A DNA stretch of 64,000 nt. It comes from CAJCIW01 sp963833965 (GTDB lineage Bacteria > Chlamydiota > Chlamydiia > Chlamydiales > Rhabdochlamydiaceae). The DNA lies in contig CAWHZZ010000002.1 of assembly GCA_963833965.1 (NCBI GenBank), positions 124,001 to 188,000 of the forward strand, written 5' to 3'. Every line of letters starts with the position of its first letter. Within the stretch, counting starts at the first letter, position 1. The notes below the pieces were generated by a model. That model had not been told where the DNA came from. It worked only from the letters and a program-made list of their open reading frames with translations, and did not search any database. Positions 39,703 to 47,799 of the stretch are shown piece by piece. A program made the position numbers and the translations under genes.

Positions 39703-42339
39703 ATGAAAAAAAACTCCGTCCCTCAGGGAGAGAAAAACGATCTCGGCGATTTTAAAATCGCGCTGCATCAATTCGAGAACCTTCCCCGCCTTTTCAAAGA
39801 ATTTCAAAGTAAACATTTTCAGCGGTTAAATGACAAGCAGAAGAGCGAGCGTGTCAACGCTGCTCTCTGCGAATCGATCCAGCAGGCCAAAACCCCTTGC
39901 TTTTTGCTGCCTGCCGTGCTCGATTTTATCGAGAAGATCAATGCTGAGAAGATCTTAGAATCTTACGCATTTGTCCACTTCGAATTGTGGCTCAACCAGT
40001 TTTCTAACTTAAGCCAGCAGCAAAATTACGAAGTGCGCGCAAAGATCGCAGGCAAAGCCGTTCCAAGAGACGAATATCAACTCCTTTTTCCGATAGGAAT
40101 GGGTAAGACGTATCCCGGATCTCACTTTGTCACGGCGCACGGTTCTCCCGATCTGGATACGACGATCTCTTCCTTTTGGGGATGGGTCGACGCCTTTGCA
40201 GCGCGTGTCGCGGAAGGGCTGCATATGTGGAACGTTCCCGGCGGCGCCCCGGAGCCGCAAATTGAGATTGCCTTTCTTTTTTCGAAAATTTTTGGAGACG
40301 GCGTTTTCAATTTGCTCGCAAAAACGCGCACGACGCTGGCGTTGTCGGGGGTCGACCTCATGACCCAAAAAGGGCTCGTTCGAAAGCAGCCCAATGAATC
40401 GACCTTGACGATTGATCATGAGAGGATGCAGAACGCTGTTGTCGTTGTCGATGAAAAAGGTTTTTATTTGGGCGACTGGCGCAATTTCGACGTGGAAGGC
40501 ATCCGCCAGGTAATCATGCAGCTCAATAATTGCCTGCGCTGGTTTGAGAATCATTTGCATGTGAAGCTCATCGGCCTTTTCGCCAAAGAGAAACTTTCTT
40601 TAAAAGACATGCCTGCTTTTATCAAGGCCGTCTTTTTGACAAAGCTCGCCGATTGCCAGCCCGCGAAAGAATTGACGGAGCATCAACGCAAACATGTTCA
40701 AGACTACTTGACGAAGGTGATGCATGTCCCAAAGGGCCTGGAGAGCACTTTTGAAGAATTCGCTAAAGGGATGAAAACCCTTGGTCTCTTTGACTTCCAG
40801 ACATTTGTCGACCTCGTCGAATCGATGCATAAATCTACACTGTTCGATAAGTCCGGCAATCTTGTCGAAAATAGACCTCGCATCTTCAATTACCTCGATA
40901 AAATCATTAAAGGTTTGGACGATGCCATTTTGAGCATCCGCAATTTTGTCGACCGTTTAGAGGTCGCATTGAAGATCAAAACACAAGTTTTTGGCTACTC
41001 TTCCCAGCATGTCAGCTATCGTGCCGATGTCGATGAGGTGAAGAGCAAAATGGGCAATTACCCCTACCTCACTGTCACCACAGCAGATAAGGACGGCAAA
41101 TTAATTCCTCTGGGGATCGTCCATGCCCACGATCTGCACAAGACAACGCTCGGTACCGTGACACTGCGGGACTTTTGCAACCGCGAAGAGACAAAAATCC
41201 CCTCCTATCTCGAAATCATCAGCGTCATCGATCACCACAAGAGCAATCTGCAAACATCTTCGGCCGCCCTTGTGCACATCACTGACTCCCAATCTTCCAA
41301 TGTGCCGTGTGCAGAGCTTGCTTTTCAGATCAACGACCGCTTTGGTCTAGGAGGAATGAGCGGAGCTCAAATCGAGAAACAAATTGCCGAGCTCAGCAAG
41401 AATTTGTCCCCTGCTAAAAACAAAAAACTTTTAAAGCGTCTCTTGCAAAAGCAGCTCAATTTGGAAAGTCAGCAAGAGTATTATATCGATCCAAAGCGAG
41501 AATTCATCGAATATCTGCATTTTCTCTACGGTATTTTCGACGACACCGATTTGCTGACGAAAGTCTCCCAAAGAGACGTCATTTGCGTCGCCGAGCTCGT
41601 CAACCGCTTGAAATCGCTGATGAGTCAAAAAGAAATGGAAGTCGTCACTTTAGACGACATCCCGCGCGATAAAGAATTTGTCCGAAAAGCGGCGGCGCGC
41701 ATTTTGCAAAACCGCGATGTCTATTCTCTGTACCGCAAAATCTACCTTGCCAAAGAAGAGGCTGTCGAAGATCATATCCTTCTCTGCGCGAAGGGACGTC
41801 CCTCTGCTATTTTTGCCGATACGAAAGAACAAAATGGGTGCGCAAGAGTCGGTCAGACGAAGATGTTCTCCCGCAACTACCCGATATTTGCCAAACACGT
41901 AGGCGCCTTGCGCAAATGCTGGTACGACAATGCGCTCGGGTTTTATCGCGAAGGCAAAGAATTCGATTTGCATCTGCAGATGATCAGCACGATCGCCGGC
42001 GCGGAAGACCTATACGCGGGAACGGAAGGGAACTACAAACATCAAGATGAGCTCTGGATCTGGATCCCCTTCACAGAGCAGTCGATCGAGCATTTAAAAG
42101 TCTTTCTCAATGCTTTCCGCTCTTCCCCACAGATACAAAAAAATGCGATCTCTGTAGAGTTATTCGGAGAAAAGGCCAAAGAGTACGAGCAGATCTTTAC
42201 CGAGAGTTTTTCTGAGGTGCCGAAAAAAACCATCCCAGGGAAAGGAACGCTTCCAATTGCAGTGTTAAAATATAAAGCGGGACTGATCAATTCTCGTAAG
42301 GCAATGATTTCGCCTTACCTTCCCAAATTGGTCGAGTAA
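39703..42339 (+). CDS. Large DHH-family phosphoesterase-like protein
   Basis: An 878-residue soluble protein with the DHH superfamily motifs far apart. HGSPDLDTTISSFWGWVDA (about 146) corresponds to the HxxPDxD metal motif, SVIDHHKSN (about 507) to the DHH motif, and YGIFDDTDLLTKVSQRDV (about 610) to the later Asp-containing S-D-T motif of family II pyrophosphatases/DHHA2 proteins. About 350 residues, largely helical, are inserted between the first two motifs. The metal-binding residues are present, so a Mn-dependent phosphatase or pyrophosphatase-like activity is likely, with unknown substrate. It stands between tRNA-Arg and the convergent khpA. Not a family I can name precisely. Confidence 0.8.
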   Translation: MKKNSVPQGEKNDLGDFKIALHQFENLPRLFKEFQSKHFQRLNDKQKSERVNAALCESIQQAKTPCFLLPAVLDFIEKINAEKILESYAFVHFELWLNQFSNLSQQQNYEVRAKIAGKAVPRDEYQLLFPIGMGKTYPGSHFVTAHGSPDLDTTISSFWGWVDAFAARVAEGLHMWNVPGGAPEPQIEIAFLFSKIFGDGVFNLLAKTRTTLALSGVDLMTQKGLVRKQPNESTLTIDHERMQNAVVVVDEKGFYLGDWRNFDVEGIRQVIMQLNNCLRWFENHLHVKLIGLFAKEKLSLKDMPAFIKAVFLTKLADCQPAKELTEHQRKHVQDYLTKVMHVPKGLESTFEEFAKGMKTLGLFDFQTFVDLVESMHKSTLFDKSGNLVENRPRIFNYLDKIIKGLDDAILSIRNFVDRLEVALKIKTQVFGYSSQHVSYRADVDEVKSKMGNYPYLTVTTADKDGKLIPLGIVHAHDLHKTTLGTVTLRDFCNREETKIPSYLEIISVIDHHKSNLQTSSAALVHITDSQSSNVPCAELAFQINDRFGLGGMSGAQIEKQIAELSKNLSPAKNKKLLKRLLQKQLNLESQQEYYIDPKREFIEYLHFLYGIFDDTDLLTKVSQRDVICVAELVNRLKSLMSQKEMEVVTLDDIPRDKEFVRKAAARILQNRDVYSLYRKIYLAKEEAVEDHILLCAKGRPSAIFADTKEQNGCARVGQTKMFSRNYPIFAKHVGALRKCWYDNALGFYREGKEFDLHLQMISTIAGAEDLYAGTEGNYKHQDELWIWIPFTEQSIEHLKVFLNAFRSSPQIQKNAISVELFGEKAKEYEQIFTESFSEVPKKTIPGKGTLPIAVLKYKAGLINSRKAMISPYLPKLVE

Positions 42340-42356
42340 AGAAACCACTCAAAGAA

Positions 42357-42602
42357 CTATTGCTTTTCTTCTTCTTCGATGATCTCGAGGTTCACGCGGA
42401 TTCCGTTTCGGCTTGCCACCGACATCAGAAGCGTGCGGATCGCGTTGATTGTTTTTCCCTTTTTGCCAATGATTTTACCGATGTCGGATTTTTCGACCGC
42501 AAGCTCGATAATCAAGGTGTGGGTTCCCCCAATTTCATTGATGCGCACCTTATCGGGATGATCGACAAGGTTCTTTACGATGTATTCAACAAACTCTTTC
42601 AT
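42357..42602 (-). CDS. khpA: KH-domain RNA-binding protein KhpA
   Basis: An 81-residue single KH domain of the KhpA/YlqC family: FVEYIVKNLVDHPDKVRI at the N-terminus, then the RNA-binding GxxG loop in IGKIIGKKGKTINAIRTLL and a Glu-rich tail. It binds RNA, often as a heterodimer with KhpB. Length is typical. It is convergent with the DHH gene (17-base gap). Confidence 0.92.
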   Translation of the reverse strand: MKEFVEYIVKNLVDHPDKVRINEIGGTHTLIIELAVEKSDIGKIIGKKGKTINAIRTLLMSVASRNGIRVNLEIIEEEEKQ

Positions 42603-42751
42603 AATTCAGTCCTCATTTAGAAATTCTCAGAATAAAAGCAATTGAAAGTGAAAAAACGTTCACTTTTAAGCATATCTCAAAAGGCCATATTCGGCTAGCC
42701 TCAAGTCAAATATCCATATGAAACACACTAAGTATGAAATATTTCAGTATA

Positions 42752-42872
42752 TATACACAAATGAATTCAAAAATTGGTTTTGGCTGCGTCGGACTTGCCA
42801 CTGAACGGTACGCTCGGGCGTCGAAGAATTTCCTCCTTTACAAAGAGGAGTTCTTCAATTCATTTGTGTATA
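42752..42872. repeat. 121-bp palindrome supplying the 3' end of the pseudouridine synthase gene
   Basis: TATACACAAATGAATT (42752-42767) and its exact complement (42857-42872) are the ends; an inner hairpin (TCCTCCTTT/AAAGAGGA) surrounds the gene's stop codon at 42838-42840. The last dozen codons of the synthase come from the element. Confidence 0.8.
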
Positions 42873-43770
42873 GCAAAAGATCATTCGGAAGGGGAGCGCA
42901 AATTTCCAGGGAAAAATTGGCGATTGGATGTTGAAATTGAAGGCGCGAGGCGTGCAATAGCTGCCGAGCTACGCCAAATTTTTTGTTCGCGCCCGCATTG
43001 CCGTACACCGCATCGCCCAAGACGGGGGCGCCGATATGTTTGAGATGAACGCGGATCTGATGCGTCCTTCCCGTCAGGAGCTGAATTTGAACGAGCGACA
43101 GCTGTCCATTTTTTCCGAGCACTTGGCATCGGCTTTTGGCCTCTTTGCCCTGTTCAAAACAGACGGCCATCTCCTTTCGTTGGGTGGGATGTCGCCTGAT
43201 CGGGGCATCGATCAACCCTTCTCGGGGTGTGCCCACGCACACCGCTAAATAATCCTTGTGCATGCGCCGCGCGGCAAAGAGTTCCACTAATTTCGCGTGG
43301 GCCTCCGCCGTCTTTGCGGCGAGGAGGACTCCGGAGGTGTCTTTGTCCAGCCGGTGGACGATTCCCGGTCTGACAGGGTCTGTCACATTCAGCGAGCGGC
43401 AATGGTACAACAGCGCGTTGACAAATGTTTTATCGGGATGGCCCGGTGCGGGGTGGACGACCATGCCAGCGGGCTTATTGACCGCAATCAGATGCTCGTC
43501 TTCAAAAAGAACGTCCAGCGCGATGTTTTGAGGCTCTAATGAGATTTCTGGGGTCAATAGGAACGAGACATCCACCTCGTCGCCGGCTTTGAGCAGATGT
43601 CTTTTCTTCAAGCATTCGCCATTGACCAGCACGCTTTGCTGGTCGATCAAATATTGAAAGTAAGTGCGGGAATGGCCGGGAAAATGCAGGGATAAAAGCT
43701 TGTCGAGCCTCGTCAAGGCTTCCTCGGCAGAGACAATAAAGAAATCAGTTAACTCGCCAGGATTTTCCAT
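42838..43770 (-). CDS. RluD-family 23S rRNA pseudouridine synthase
   Basis: A 310-residue protein. The N-terminal S4-like domain (about 16-75, TRLDKLLSLHFPGHSRTYFQYLI) precedes the RluA/RluD catalytic domain with the active-site Asp in PGIVHRLDKDTSGVLLAAKT, NKPAGMVVHPAPGH and the C-terminal LTGRTHQIRVHLKHIGAPVLGD. It converts uridines to pseudouridine in rRNA. After the native-looking end of the fold, the final residues (LYTNELKNSSL) are encoded by a palindromic element, so the natural C-terminus has been replaced. Which uridines it targets cannot be read. Confidence 0.92.
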   Translation of the reverse strand: MENPGELTDFFIVSAEEALTRLDKLLSLHFPGHSRTYFQYLIDQQSVLVNGECLKKRHLLKAGDEVDVSFLLTPEISLEPQNIALDVLFEDEHLIAVNKPAGMVVHPAPGHPDKTFVNALLYHCRSLNVTDPVRPGIVHRLDKDTSGVLLAAKTAEAHAKLVELFAARRMHKDYLAVCVGTPREGLIDAPIRRHPTQRKEMAVCFEQGKEAKSRCQVLGKNGQLSLVQIQLLTGRTHQIRVHLKHIGAPVLGDAVYGNAGANKKFGVARQLLHASRLQFQHPIANFSLEICAPLPNDLLLYTNELKNSSL

Positions 43771-43958
43771 AGCGGAAATAATACCACGGCTCGGGGGAAA
43801 GGCTCAAGAGCCTGTCTGCGGAAAGGCTCAGTGGCCCGTAAAGAAAGTTGTAAAATTATTATTGACCTTACGACGGATGATACAAGAGTGAAACTCAAAA
43901 AGCTGTATCCAACCATAGACTAAAAAATTATTTTAACAACTTTTGAAACGATGTACGA

Positions 43959-43977
43959 GGCCTTTTTGAAAAAGCCC
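43959..43977 (-). terminator. Hairpin after the 43997 gene
   Basis: On the minus strand GGGCTTTTTCAAAAAGGCC forms a stem-loop 20 bases downstream of the stop. No strong T-run follows, so termination is only possible. Confidence 0.35.
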
Positions 43978-43996
43978 TTCACATATTCAGCGGATC

Positions 43997-45139
43997 TTAG
44001 TCGTACTTAAATGGGAATGGAGATATTTTCTCAATATGAGACGAAGAGTCAGAAGAGAAGTAATCGTGCAATTCATCGCCAACTTCAAAATCAAGTTGTA
44101 CATTCAAAACCTGCTGCGGCTGTGGGAGCTCCGCTCGTGGGATCTCAGAAGTGAAAGCCTGCTCAGGTGGGAGCTCAGCTTGTGGGGTCTCAGAAGTGAA
44201 AGCCTGCTCAGGTGGGATCGAATAAGGGAATGCAAGTGCGTTCACAATATCAATATTTTTTCGCTGCCTTTTTGAAGGTAATCCGAAAGAATCTGCCGGC
44301 GATACGTCCGATGTTCGTTTGGTTCCTCGGGATGTGGCAGGTAGATCGGGCTCTCCTTTCTTCAAATCAAAAATATCTTGCCTCGAAATTTCATTAATTA
44401 TTTTGGCATCTCTTATTGATATTGTTTGATTCTGGTTCACAATAGAGTTGAAATTGTGTTTAAAGATTTTAATAAGTTCTCGTTTGCATTTTGGAGATAA
44501 AGTGCGTACTTTATTTCGTTGATCTGGTTCGAATTGAATATAAGTAGGGTTTTCGACAAGTGGCTCATTGTTAGCTAGATTGAAGACCCGTTCCTTATCA
44601 AACAGTAAGGTTGAGTCATTATATTTTTCAGAATAGTACTTATTATATTTTTCAGCATCTGTCTTTGTGATTGAAATTGACATGCTTTTTAATCTTTTGA
44701 ATACGCTTTCTTTCGCGTTTATTTGTTGGGCCGATATTAGATTTAATCGATCGCGAATGAATTGATCGATAGTAAACTCGACAACATTTTTAGCTGTGAT
44801 ATTAAATACCGGTGCATCAGTTTTTGAATTGACGAGTCTAGCATAACGGACTGTAATACGATTTTGTTTCCCGCTGGAAATTGCTCCCAAATGTGTTCCG
44901 GTTGACGCTTCGATTAGTGCTACGTTGTTGGCGCGAAGGGCATCTCTAGCTGGTTTATCAACATGAAGCCAGGTTGTATTGGCATAAGAGACAGTCCGAT
45001 CAACGGTCTCTGGTAATGTCGTCAGAATATATCCTGGAATGACTTGAGCAGAGTCCTCTTGATTTAAAGGATAAATAACGACCTCGGGAGTTACTCCCCT
45101 GTCTTGTGGTCCTGCGTTTAAATGATTATAAATGCTCAT
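43997..45139 (-). CDS. Unknown protein with bipartite nuclear localisation signal, candidate nucleomodulin
   Basis: A 380-residue soluble protein of no recognised family. Residues about 1-120 are beta-rich, and 120-235 helical and Lys/Asn-rich. Then GTKRTSDVSPADS, five residues on, PSKRQRKNID (about 277-302): two basic clusters in a pattern matching a bipartite eukaryotic nuclear import signal. It is followed by a 15-residue tandem duplication (PPEQAFTSETPQAEL / PPEQAFTSEIPRAEL) and an acidic Ser-rich end (DELHDYFSSDSSSH). There is no signal peptide. Codon use is AT-rich relative to the flanking conserved genes. A secreted nucleus-targeted effector is a reasonable inference. Confidence 0.72.
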   Translation of the reverse strand: MSIYNHLNAGPQDRGVTPEVVIYPLNQEDSAQVIPGYILTTLPETVDRTVSYANTTWLHVDKPARDALRANNVALIEASTGTHLGAISSGKQNRITVRYARLVNSKTDAPVFNITAKNVVEFTIDQFIRDRLNLISAQQINAKESVFKRLKSMSISITKTDAEKYNKYYSEKYNDSTLLFDKERVFNLANNEPLVENPTYIQFEPDQRNKVRTLSPKCKRELIKIFKHNFNSIVNQNQTISIRDAKIINEISRQDIFDLKKGEPDLPATSRGTKRTSDVSPADSFGLPSKRQRKNIDIVNALAFPYSIPPEQAFTSETPQAELPPEQAFTSEIPRAELPQPQQVLNVQLDFEVGDELHDYFSSDSSSHIEKISPFPFKYD

Positions 45140-45281
45140 AATATGCCATTAGTTTTTTTACTAAGATAAATTATAATATATTTTACGATTTAATTGCAGT
45201 GTTTAAATTTTTTGTTGAAACGTCGCCTTTGATAACCAGAAGCAATTGGAAATCAATGGATTACAAGAATGAGAAGTCCCC

Positions 45282-45353
45282 ATGATGATCGGACATCTTA
45301 TCTTTGGGCTTGTCCTTGGCGTCATCGACCTCTGGATGAAAGCGAGAAAGTAA
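45282..45353 (+). CDS. Possible tiny hydrophobic peptide
   Basis: A 23-residue frame: MMIGHLIFGLVLGVIDLWMKARK, i.e. one hydrophobic helix with a basic end. The ribosome binding site is weak (GAGAAG, 6 bases from the ATG). It sits in a 408-base gap that otherwise holds only the palindrome at 45387-45536. Low confidence. Confidence 0.25.
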   Translation: MMIGHLIFGLVLGVIDLWMKARK

Positions 45354-45386
45354 GACTTTCTTTAAGGACCACTCAGAGTTCTGTGA

Positions 45387-45536
45387 CAAAAGTTTTTAGA
45401 GTAATTTCGGCCTCAAAGCCGCTGAAATCGACGATCGCAAGTTGATCCGTATTGCATTAATACGGATCAACTTGCGAAGCCTGCGGACGTCGATTTGAGC
45501 GAGCTTTCACGCTAGAAATTACTTCAAAAACTTTTG
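45387..45536. repeat. 150-bp palindromic element with an 18-bp perfect central stem
   Basis: The outer arms CAAAAGTTTTT...GTAATTTC pair with their complement at the right end; AAATCGACG pairs with CGTCGATTT. The centre CGCAAGTTGATCCGTATT (45436-45453) pairs perfectly with 45459-45476 around a 5-base loop. It ends 12 bases from the stop of the 45548 gene. Confidence 0.85.
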
Positions 45537-45547
45537 AGATGGAGCAC

Positions 45548-45832
45548 CTAGTCGTCTTCGCCTTCTTCGGCTTTTTTCAACTTGTCGCTAGCCCGTTTAG
45601 CGGCCGCATCCTGTTGCTGGATAATGACGTTGAACATTTTCATCATCCCCTGTAAAAACATTTTTACTTCTTGGGGGGTAGCGATTTGGCTAGGTGTGCT
45701 TAAAAATTTAGACCAGGCCCCTGTGGGGTCTATATAGCTAGTCTGCGGGGCTTGTTCAGGCCCAATAGGCCCAGCGGGTTTGCTTGGAGGCGGCGTGCTG
45801 CCACTTTGAGAAGGATCAATTGGCGTTGACAT
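45548..45832 (-). CDS. Small protein of unknown function, T3SS-substrate-like
   Basis: A 94-residue protein with a Ser/Pro/Thr/Gly-rich N-terminal half (PSQSGSTPPPSKPAGP) and one C-terminal helix (VKMFLQGMMKMFNVIIQQQD) ending in charged DKLKKAEEGEDD. A disordered N-terminus followed by a short amphipathic helix is the layout of many small T3SS-secreted proteins. It is probably cotranscribed with the 45897 gene (64-base gap). No family recognised. Confidence 0.65.
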   Translation of the reverse strand: MSTPIDPSQSGSTPPPSKPAGPIGPEQAPQTSYIDPTGAWSKFLSTPSQIATPQEVKMFLQGMMKMFNVIIQQQDAAAKRASDKLKKAEEGEDD

Positions 45833-45896
45833 ATCTTCATAATAATTATGATCGAATTATCGATCAATCATTATAAAAAAATTTAACTCTCGCCAT

Positions 45897-46097
45897 TTAG
45901 AGTGTGTCGCCAATCGCATTTTTAATATCTTGAAGACCTCTTTCCTGAGCTTTATCATCCATGCTGATCATCGTCGATAAAAACTGAATTTCATTTGCGG
46001 CAAACATTTTGGAATTATAAAAGTCTCCGGAATTAGGAGGAATGTTGCCCGGCAAGAAATTTTCTTGAGAAACTGGATTTATTGTATCTATTGTCAT
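45897..46097 (-). CDS. Small protein of unknown function
   Basis: A 66-residue protein: a polar Asn/Pro-rich first half (TINPVSQENFLPGNIPPNSG) and a helical second half (EIQFLSTMISMDDKAQERGLQDIKNAIG). A GGACAAAT ribosome-binding-like site precedes the ATG. In overall shape (short, disordered start, amphipathic C-terminal helix) it resembles small needle/inner-rod-type T3SS proteins, but the similarity is too weak for a call. It is divergent from recX. Confidence 0.6.
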   Translation of the reverse strand: MTIDTINPVSQENFLPGNIPPNSGDFYNSKMFAANEIQFLSTMISMDDKAQERGLQDIKNAIGDTL

Positions 46098-46190
46098 ATT
46101 TGTCCTTTCCTATAACTCTAATTTTAGCTAAAAATGAGTAAAATTGCAAATTTAAATTTACATCAATATTAACTTAACTAATTCAATTTT

Positions 46191-46775
46191 ATGATGTTAA
46201 GAATAGAAATAAAAAAAGACGTGTTGATCTTGCTCTATGAGGGAGAAGAGTGGCGAAAGGTGAGCAAGTCGTTGTTTTTCAATGAGTTAAAGAAGTTTCC
46301 TCAAGGGCTCACCCAGGAAGAGTTTTCCACTCTCGAGAAGAAAATCGCCAAAAACCATGCCCTGTTTCTTCTTTCTCAGCGCAGCCTCTTGTCCTCGCAG
46401 CTCGAGTCTAAACTTCTTGAGAAGGGGATATCCTCTGAATGCGCCAAAAAGACAGTCGCGTTGTGTTGTGAAAAAGGCTATCTTAACGACGACAGCGGAA
46501 TTGAAAAGCTCTTTGCCAGTGAATTGCGAAAAGGGCGGTCTGCCAAAGCGGCCTACTTCAAGATCAAACAAAAGGCCGGTTGCATCGATCTAAAAGAGCA
46601 TTACAAACAAGCTTTGGCATCAGAGCGAGAGTCATTGAAACAATACCTCCAAAAAAATCAGAAAAAAATCAACCGCTCCGACCCCAAAGAAATGCGCAAG
46701 TTGGCTGCCAAGCTCTGTCGCCAAGGATTTAGCCTAGAGATGGTTTTGAGAGAGCTTGCGGCTAAAGATGTTTAA
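46191..46775 (+). CDS. recX: RecX-like RecA regulator
   Basis: A 194-residue all-helical basic protein built of three-helix repeats as in RecX: AKNHALFLLSQRSLLSSQLESKLLEKGIS (RecX-type LxxRxxSxxELxxKLxxKG), CCEKGYLNDDSGIEKLFASELRKGRSAKAAYFKIKQKAG, and a third RKLAAKLCRQGFSLEMVLREL. RecX binds RecA filaments and inhibits them. It has an N-terminal extension of about 55 residues. It overlaps no gene and is followed by hemA in the same direction after 31 bases. Confidence 0.75.
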   Translation: MMLRIEIKKDVLILLYEGEEWRKVSKSLFFNELKKFPQGLTQEEFSTLEKKIAKNHALFLLSQRSLLSSQLESKLLEKGISSECAKKTVALCCEKGYLNDDSGIEKLFASELRKGRSAKAAYFKIKQKAGCIDLKEHYKQALASERESLKQYLQKNQKKINRSDPKEMRKLAAKLCRQGFSLEMVLRELAAKDV

Positions 46776-46806
46776 TTCTATAAAGACCTTTTCGCAAAGG
46801 GGTTTG

Positions 46807-47799
46807 ATGAAAGTTGGCGTCCTAGGCATAAACTACAAGTCCGCGGAAATTGCCGTCCGCGAGTGGGTCTCGAAAGCTTGTCGAATCAAATTTCCGCGCG
46901 ACAGCGAAATTGCCGCAGGGCTGCACGCTGTTCTTCTCTCCACCTGCAACCGCTGTGAGATCTACTTTAGCTGCGATCATCTCGCCGATGCGCATAGCGG
47001 CCTGCTCAATCTGCTTCGCGAAGAAATCGATACGGCATTCGAACAGCATCTTTATTCTTTTTTCGGCGTCGATTGTTTTACCCATCTTGCTAAAGTGACC
47101 TCAGGGTTGGACAGCGTGATCATCGCCGAATCGGAAATTCAACGGCAGGTCAAAATGGCCTACGAACAGACGCTTCTCTACTATTCGCTCCCAAGCTGCG
47201 TGCATTTTTTGTTCCAAAAATCGCTAAAGCTGGGAAAACAGATCCGCTCCTCTTTTGCCCTTTCCCAAAATCAAGTCACGATCCCAAAGATCCTCCATCA
47301 ACTCAGTGAGCGCTTTGTTGATCTTCCGGTTCTCTTCATTGGAAATTCCGAGATCAATCGCAAAGTGATTGCTTACTTTCACAGACAAGGCATGCGGAAA
47401 ATGGCGTTATGCACGCGCTCTTTGCTCTCGGCGAAAGAAATCGCCGAAAAGGAGGATTTGACCTTGGTCCCTTGGGACAGGCTCTCTTCGTGGCAAGAAT
47501 ATCCTCTTGTCATTTGCGGCTCGAACGCTCCCCATTATCTGATCGATTATCCTCATGGCTCTTCATGCAAAACGCAATTGATCTTCGATCTCAGCGTCCC
47601 GAGAAATGTCAATCCGCAGCTTACTAAAAGCCCGCAGTTAGTTCTTTTGAACATGCAGCAGATCAGCGCGATGATCGAAAGCCAGCAGGAAAAAAATCTT
47701 CAGGAAATTTCGCGCGCGGAAAACTTGATTTTAGAGAGTGTTCAACGCTATCATCATTCCTATTGCGAAAAAGAAAAAAGAGCACCAGCATGCGTTTAA
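46807..47799 (+). CDS. hemA: Glutamyl-tRNA reductase HemA
   Basis: A 330-residue enzyme that reduces Glu-tRNA to glutamate-1-semialdehyde, the first step of tetrapyrrole synthesis by the C5 route. Visible are the N-terminal VGVLGINYKSAEIAVREW, the active-site loop LLSTCNRCEIYF with the catalytic Cys, FFGVDCFTHLAKVTSGLDSVIIAESEI(Q) and the NADPH domain VLFIGNSEINRKV. The C-terminal dimerisation domain is short, as in Chlamydia. ATG 46807 has GGGG at 4 bases; the frame opens earlier, inside recX. In C. trachomatis hemA is CT662 beside CT663/cdsD; here it is more than 40 kb away from them. Confidence 0.94.
   Translation: MKVGVLGINYKSAEIAVREWVSKACRIKFPRDSEIAAGLHAVLLSTCNRCEIYFSCDHLADAHSGLLNLLREEIDTAFEQHLYSFFGVDCFTHLAKVTSGLDSVIIAESEIQRQVKMAYEQTLLYYSLPSCVHFLFQKSLKLGKQIRSSFALSQNQVTIPKILHQLSERFVDLPVLFIGNSEINRKVIAYFHRQGMRKMALCTRSLLSAKEIAEKEDLTLVPWDRLSSWQEYPLVICGSNAPHYLIDYPHGSSCKTQLIFDLSVPRNVNPQLTKSPQLVLLNMQQISAMIESQQEKNLQEISRAENLILESVQRYHHSYCEKEKRAPACV

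Noticed and set aside
39589..39816. 75-codon minus-strand frame over the tRNA-Arg gene
   Set aside because: It is the reverse complement of a tRNA, a common false ORF with RTRTCDRPLRRRVLYPAELS.
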